Source: JAHFRG01 sp036522275
GTDB taxonomy: Bacteria > Pseudomonadota > Gammaproteobacteria > Burkholderiales > JAHFRG01
DNA length: 35,899 nt
Reading direction: 5' to 3'
NCBI GenBank assembly: GCA_036522275.1
Contig: DATDGC010000006.1
Coordinates: forward strand, 1-35,899
The translations under genes were made by a program, and so were the position numbers. This document shows positions 32,355 through 35,899 of this stretch, one piece after another. Positions within the stretch are counted from its first letter, which is position 1, and each line of letters opens with the position of its first letter. The notes under the pieces were generated by a model. It did not search any database. It was not told the origin of the DNA and worked only from the letters and a program-made list of their open reading frames with translations.

Positions 32355-33677
32355 CTATTTGTCGGCATAGGGATTTCGGCCAAGCTTGAATTGAACCTTG
32401 AGGGGCGTGCCTTGCAGCTTGAAAGCCTTGCGCAAAGCGCCTTCCAGGTAGCGCCGGTAGCTTTCAGGGACATGGTTTAGCGCATTGCCGTGGATCACGA
32501 TAAGCGGCGGGTTCATGCCGCCTTGATGAGCATAGCGCAGCTTGGGGCGAATGAGCCCTGCACGCGGCGGTTGCTGCCTGGTGATCGCGGATTGCAACGC
32601 GCGAGTAAGTTTGGGCGTGGGCAGTTTCGTCATCGCCGCGCGGTACGCCGCATCCACCGACTTGAGCAGCGCAACCACGCCCTTGCCCTGCAGCGCGGAA
32701 ATATAATGCACCTTGGCAAAATCCAGAAACCTGAGTTTCCTCGCCATATCGTTTTTGATTTTCTCGCGCCGCTCCGCGCTCAACCCGTCCCATTTGTTGA
32801 CCGCCAGCACCAGCGCCCTGCCCGCCTCCAGAATAAATCCCGCGATATGCGCATCCTGTTCGGAAATGTCCTGCTGCGCATCCAGCACCAGTACCGCAAC
32901 ATTGGCATCCTCCACCGCCTGCAGAGCTTTGATGGTGGAAAATTTTTCGACCGCTTCATGCACTTTGCCGCGCTTTCTCAATCCCGCAGTATCAATCAAG
33001 GTATAGTTTTTGCCATTGCGCTCAAAATCCACATAAATGCTGTCGCGCGTCGTGCCCGGCTCGGGAAACACGATGACCCGTTCCTCGCCGAGCATGCTGT
33101 TAACCAGCGTGGATTTGCCCGCGTTGGGGCGGCCGACAATGGCGATTCTGGGATGCTTGCGCTGTTCCTCGAGTGCTTGCGCGGGCTGCACGTCAGCCAA
33201 AACCAGGTCGATGAGCTCACTCACACCTTCGCCATGCTCCGCAGATATCGGCAAGGGGTCGCCCAAACCCAATTCAAAGAATTCCGCAGCCGCAATATCC
33301 CGCGCCATCCCTTCCGCTTTGTTCACCACCAGCCACAGCGGACGCCCGCTCTTGCGCAGGTTCTCCGCGATCATCTTGTCGCTCGGGTGCAAACCTTCCC
33401 GCGCATCCACCATGAACAGAATCTTGTCGCCCTCGGCGATGGCCTGCAGCGTCTGTTTCGCCATCTGGGCAACAATGCCGTCTTTCGCCACCGGCACGAA
33501 ACCGCCGGTATCCACCACCAGAAAAGGTTTTATCCCCACCCTGCCGTGACCGTAATGCCGATCGCGCGTCAACCCCGGAGCATCCGCAACAATCGCGTCA
33601 CGGCTTCTTGTGAGGCGGTTAAACAAAGTGGATTTGCCGACGTTGGTGCGGCCGACTAAAACTAGAGTGGGTTTCAT
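32355..33677 (-). CDS. der: GTPase Der (EngA)
   Basis: The 440-residue ribosome-assembly GTPase has two tandem GTPase domains with G1 motifs GRTNVGKST (residues 8-16) and GRPNAGKST (about 180-190), and a C-terminal KH-like domain. The start is the ATG at 33677 (MKPTLVLVGRTNVGKST); the longer frame runs into bamB and is not used. It follows bamB by 43 nt. Confidence 0.97.
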   Translation of the reverse strand: MKPTLVLVGRTNVGKSTLFNRLTRSRDAIVADAPGLTRDRHYGHGRVGIKPFLVVDTGGFVPVAKDGIVAQMAKQTLQAIAEGDKILFMVDAREGLHPSDKMIAENLRKSGRPLWLVVNKAEGMARDIAAAEFFELGLGDPLPISAEHGEGVSELIDLVLADVQPAQALEEQRKHPRIAIVGRPNAGKSTLVNSMLGEERVIVFPEPGTTRDSIYVDFERNGKNYTLIDTAGLRKRGKVHEAVEKFSTIKALQAVEDANVAVLVLDAQQDISEQDAHIAGFILEAGRALVLAVNKWDGLSAERREKIKNDMARKLRFLDFAKVHYISALQGKGVVALLKSVDAAYRAAMTKLPTPKLTRALQSAITRQQPPRAGLIRPKLRYAHQGGMNPPLIVIHGNALNHVPESYRRYLEGALRKAFKLQGTPLKVQFKLGRNPYADK

Positions 33678-33720
33678 TGCGGATTGGATGATATCGCGGT
33701 TTAACCGCTCAAGCGCGCTT

Positions 33721-34884
33721 TTACTGGAGCGGCTCGATGCCCATGGCGTACAGCCCGCCATCGCGCGTCAGTACCAATAGTCCTTTATCTAATGCGATTG
33801 GCGCCGCAGAAACCCGGCTGCCATCGGTGGCACGCCGCGCGGCAAACGAACCGTCTTCGCGCGACATAAAATGCACATAACCATGATAATCCGCAACCAC
33901 AATATAAGGGCCAAAAGAAAGCGGCGCGCTAATCTTGCGCGCGAACAGTTTGTTCTGCTTCCACACGCTGGCACCGCTCACCTTGTCTAGCGCCACCACT
34001 GCGCCCTTATCATCGCTCACGTACAAGTTGCGATCATCCAGAGTCAAACCGGAAATACTTGAGATGTCGCGCGCCCATAGCAGATTACCGCGCAACAAGT
34101 CAAAACACCCGACGCGGCCCTGGAAAGCCACCGCGCAGACCCGTTCCTCATCCACCACCGGCGTGCTGGTGATGTCGGTCACCCGTTCCAGTTCAGTGGT
34201 TCCGCGCGGCAGCGCCACCGTAGCCTCCCAGCCGATATTGCCGCTATTAATTTCGAGCGCGACCAGCTTGCCCCCCGCGAACCCTGCAAACACGCCGCCG
34301 CGGGTGATGGTGACGCTGGCAAACGAGCGCACCGAGAGCGCAGGCGTGTTGCGCTGGTAAACCCATTTGCGCTTGCCATCCCCCGCGTCCAGTCCGAATA
34401 TCCGGCCGTCTTCGGTGCGCACCACCACGATGCCTTCGGCGACCTGCGGCGAGCTCAGTATTTCGCTGGTAAGTCGCGACTTCCAAAGCAGGAAGCCTTG
34501 GTTATCAAATGCCAGCAGCTCGCCTTTTAAATCACCCACCAAAACCAGGTTATGCGCGGCGCCGACACCCCCTGAAAGATTGTGTCGAGTGTCCACACGC
34601 CAGATCAGTTTGCCTGTTGCCGCGTCATATCGAAGTAAATCGCCTTCTTCATTGGCCGCGTAAATACTATCATCGGCGAAAACCGGAGAGAAGACATAAG
34701 CGCCTGATGATCCGATTAGCTTCTGCCATCGAGGAATCACCTTTGCACCGCGCTTAAACGCGACCAGCGGCGCAGGTTTGTCCGCCGTACTTTCATCGCC
34801 TCCGCCAAATCCCGGAAAGTCGGTGCACGCGCAAAGCGCGAGCGCGAGCAAAGGGGTTGCCGCTTTGCGCAACCAGCTGCCCAT
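33721..34884 (-). CDS. bamB: Outer-membrane assembly lipoprotein BamB
   Basis: The 387-residue lipoprotein has a signal peptide ending in LALCAC, where Cys20 is the probable lipidated residue, and an eight-bladed beta-propeller of PQQ-like repeats (GKLIWRVDTRHNLSGG, GDGKRKWVYQRN, GNLLWARDISSISGL). It is an accessory part of the Bam complex that inserts outer-membrane proteins. Its ATG directly abuts the stop of the YfgM gene, consistent with the hisS-yfgM-bamB-der operon. Confidence 0.95.
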   Translation of the reverse strand: MGSWLRKAATPLLALALCACTDFPGFGGGDESTADKPAPLVAFKRGAKVIPRWQKLIGSSGAYVFSPVFADDSIYAANEEGDLLRYDAATGKLIWRVDTRHNLSGGVGAAHNLVLVGDLKGELLAFDNQGFLLWKSRLTSEILSSPQVAEGIVVVRTEDGRIFGLDAGDGKRKWVYQRNTPALSVRSFASVTITRGGVFAGFAGGKLVALEINSGNIGWEATVALPRGTTELERVTDITSTPVVDEERVCAVAFQGRVGCFDLLRGNLLWARDISSISGLTLDDRNLYVSDDKGAVVALDKVSGASVWKQNKLFARKISAPLSFGPYIVVADYHGYVHFMSREDGSFAARRATDGSRVSAAPIALDKGLLVLTRDGGLYAMGIEPLQ

Positions 34885-35514
34885 TTACTTTCCTCCCAGG
34901 GCATCCAGCTTGATCTGTATCAAATCGCGGTAGGTACTTTTTTTATCGCTTTTGTCGACCGCTGCTTGGTAGGCACTGCGCGCCTCCGCAGGCTTGCCCT
35001 GAGCGACCAGCACATCCCCCTTGAGATCTAAATTAAACACGTCATAAGCCGGGCTGTGTTTGGCTTCCAGCAGCCGCAAGGCCTCAGCGTAATTCTTTTC
35101 GTCAAGCAGCATTCCGCCGAGCCTAAGCCGCGCGATGTCCTGCAATTCGTCTTCGGCTGCGTGCTCGATGACCCATTGCAGCTGCACCTTGGCGCTTTGC
35201 ACGTCACCTGACTGGTAATTGACCTTGGCGGCAATTAGCGCGGCGCGCGGCGCGTAAGCGGTGGAAGAATATTTTTCAATGAGGGTTGCGGCGGTTTCGC
35301 GGATTTTTTTCGCATCATTTTCCGGCACCAATTGCTGCAACGCGCCGTACAGTACAGCGGCCTGCTGCGCCTGGGATTGCTGATAGTAGCGCCATGCCTG
35401 GACACCCGTCACCGCAACTATAATGGCGGTTACGGTCAGGATTACCAGCCGTCCATTTTCCTTCCACCAGGCTTTCAGCTCGTCTATCTGTTCCTGCTCT
35501 TGCAAATCATACAT
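34885..35514 (-). CDS. YfgM-like tetratricopeptide membrane protein
   Basis: The 209-residue protein has a short cytoplasmic N-terminus (YDLQEQEQIDELKAWWKENG), one membrane helix (about residues 23-41) and a periplasmic TPR-like domain. This is the YfgM family, which in E. coli works with PpiD at the Sec translocon. It overlaps the hisS stop by 8 nt and touches bamB, so it sits in one operon. Confidence 0.92.
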   Translation of the reverse strand: MYDLQEQEQIDELKAWWKENGRLVILTVTAIIVAVTGVQAWRYYQQSQAQQAAVLYGALQQLVPENDAKKIRETAATLIEKYSSTAYAPRAALIAAKVNYQSGDVQSAKVQLQWVIEHAAEDELQDIARLRLGGMLLDEKNYAEALRLLEAKHSPAYDVFNLDLKGDVLVAQGKPAEARSAYQAAVDKSDKKSTYRDLIQIKLDALGGK

Positions 35515-35899
35515 GGCGTTTCCTCAGCATATCGGCAATCTCTTTTAGTCCGGCGCGGATCTGTTCGCCGGCTTCGCGCAAGGGTTTAAGGCTGGCTTGC
35601 TGCGCCTGCGCTTCATCGTCGCCGATGATCACGGCAAAGCGAGCGCCGCTTGCGTCGGCTCTTTTCATCTGCGACTTGAAGCTGCCGCCGCCGCAATGCA
35701 GTATCACGCGTATCCCGCTGTCGCGCAGTTTTTCCGCAACCTGAAGCGCGAATTTATCAGCCGCTTCCCCCTGATGCACCAAATAGACATCCGCAGGCTG
35801 CGCAACGGGCGCTCCCTCCTGCAACAGCGCCAGCAAACGTTCGATCCCCATGGCGTAACCGCAAGCAGGTGCGGGCTTGCCGCCCAATTGCTCCACCAG
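35507..35899 (-). CDS. hisS: Histidyl-tRNA synthetase, C-terminal part (cut by window edge)
   Basis: Only the last 131 residues are in the window. They include the end of the catalytic core with the motif 3 region (GYAMGIERLLALL) and the HGTP anticodon-binding domain (DVYLVHQGEAADKFALQVAEKLRDSGIRV, SFKSQMKRADASGARFAVIIGDDE). The gene extends beyond the right edge. It is the upstream gene of the yfgM-bamB-der set. Confidence 0.95.
   Translation of the reverse strand: MVEQLGGKPAPACGYAMGIERLLALLQEGAPVAQPADVYLVHQGEAADKFALQVAEKLRDSGIRVILHCGGGSFKSQMKRADASGARFAVIIGDDEAQAQQASLKPLREAGEQIRAGLKEIADMLRKRHV

Noticed and set aside
1..35899. CRISPR array, insertion sequence or prophage genes
   Set aside because: No regularly spaced repeats, transposase or phage structural genes were seen; the only mobile traces are the att repeats and the integrase remnant.

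Overview
The window is a piece of a betaproteobacterial chromosome, probably from the Nitrosomonadales/Burkholderiales side. The basis is gene order: hisS-yfgM-bamB-der-hfq-hflX-hflK-hflC-DUF2065-hisZ-purA, then tRNA-Leu-rnr-rlmB and rpsF-priB-rpsR-rplI-dnaB, a core arrangement typical of that class. HisZ and PriB fit the same placement. Nearly all of the right half and most of the left half lies on the minus strand.

Layout. 1-4931: partial rmuC, then a ybbP/ybbA-type ABC exporter divergent from a tesA-type SGNH esterase, with overlapping start codons. 4995-5171: a small basic ORF. 5178-7306: selD and mnmH, head to head, for 2-selenouridine in tRNA. 7315-8193: an ArnD-like polysaccharide-deacetylase-fold protein that has lost its metal ligands. 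8261-8451: a decayed bcp peroxiredoxin gene. 8473-10664: phoH and a LysM/FimV-like secreted protein. 10766-13807: dnaB and the S6-PriB-S18-L9 operon, with a good sigma70 promoter at 13909-13937 and a terminator after rplI. 13987-14118: a UPF0145 (YbjQ) gene fragment. 14164-17200: rlmB and rnr. 17238-17324: intact tRNA-Leu(CAG).

17325-25934 is a genomic island inserted in tRNA-Leu. The 3' 71 nt of the tRNA is repeated directly at 25935-26005 with one mismatch, and a nonsense-disrupted integrase remnant sits just inside the left end at 17421-17592. The island interrupts what would otherwise be purA-tRNA-Leu-rnr. Its cargo is one minus-strand gene set: an unknown protein, a 7Fe ferredoxin, an FprA-type ferredoxin-NADP reductase, FwdD, FwdB, FwdA, Ftr and FwdC.

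This cargo is the most interesting content. It resembles the FhcABCD formyltransferase/hydrolase complex of methylotrophs. However, the B subunit keeps the four cysteines for a [4Fe-4S] cluster and the Cys-His pair that holds Mo/W in archaeal formylmethanofuran dehydrogenase, and a separate FwdD subunit is present. Together with the ferredoxin and reductase, this predicts a redox-active bacterial formylmethanofuran dehydrogenase that exchanges electrons with NADP(H), carried on a tRNA-borne island. Other H4MPT-pathway genes are not in the window and must lie elsewhere if the route works.

26100-35899 returns to core genes, from purA back to a hisS cut by the window edge.
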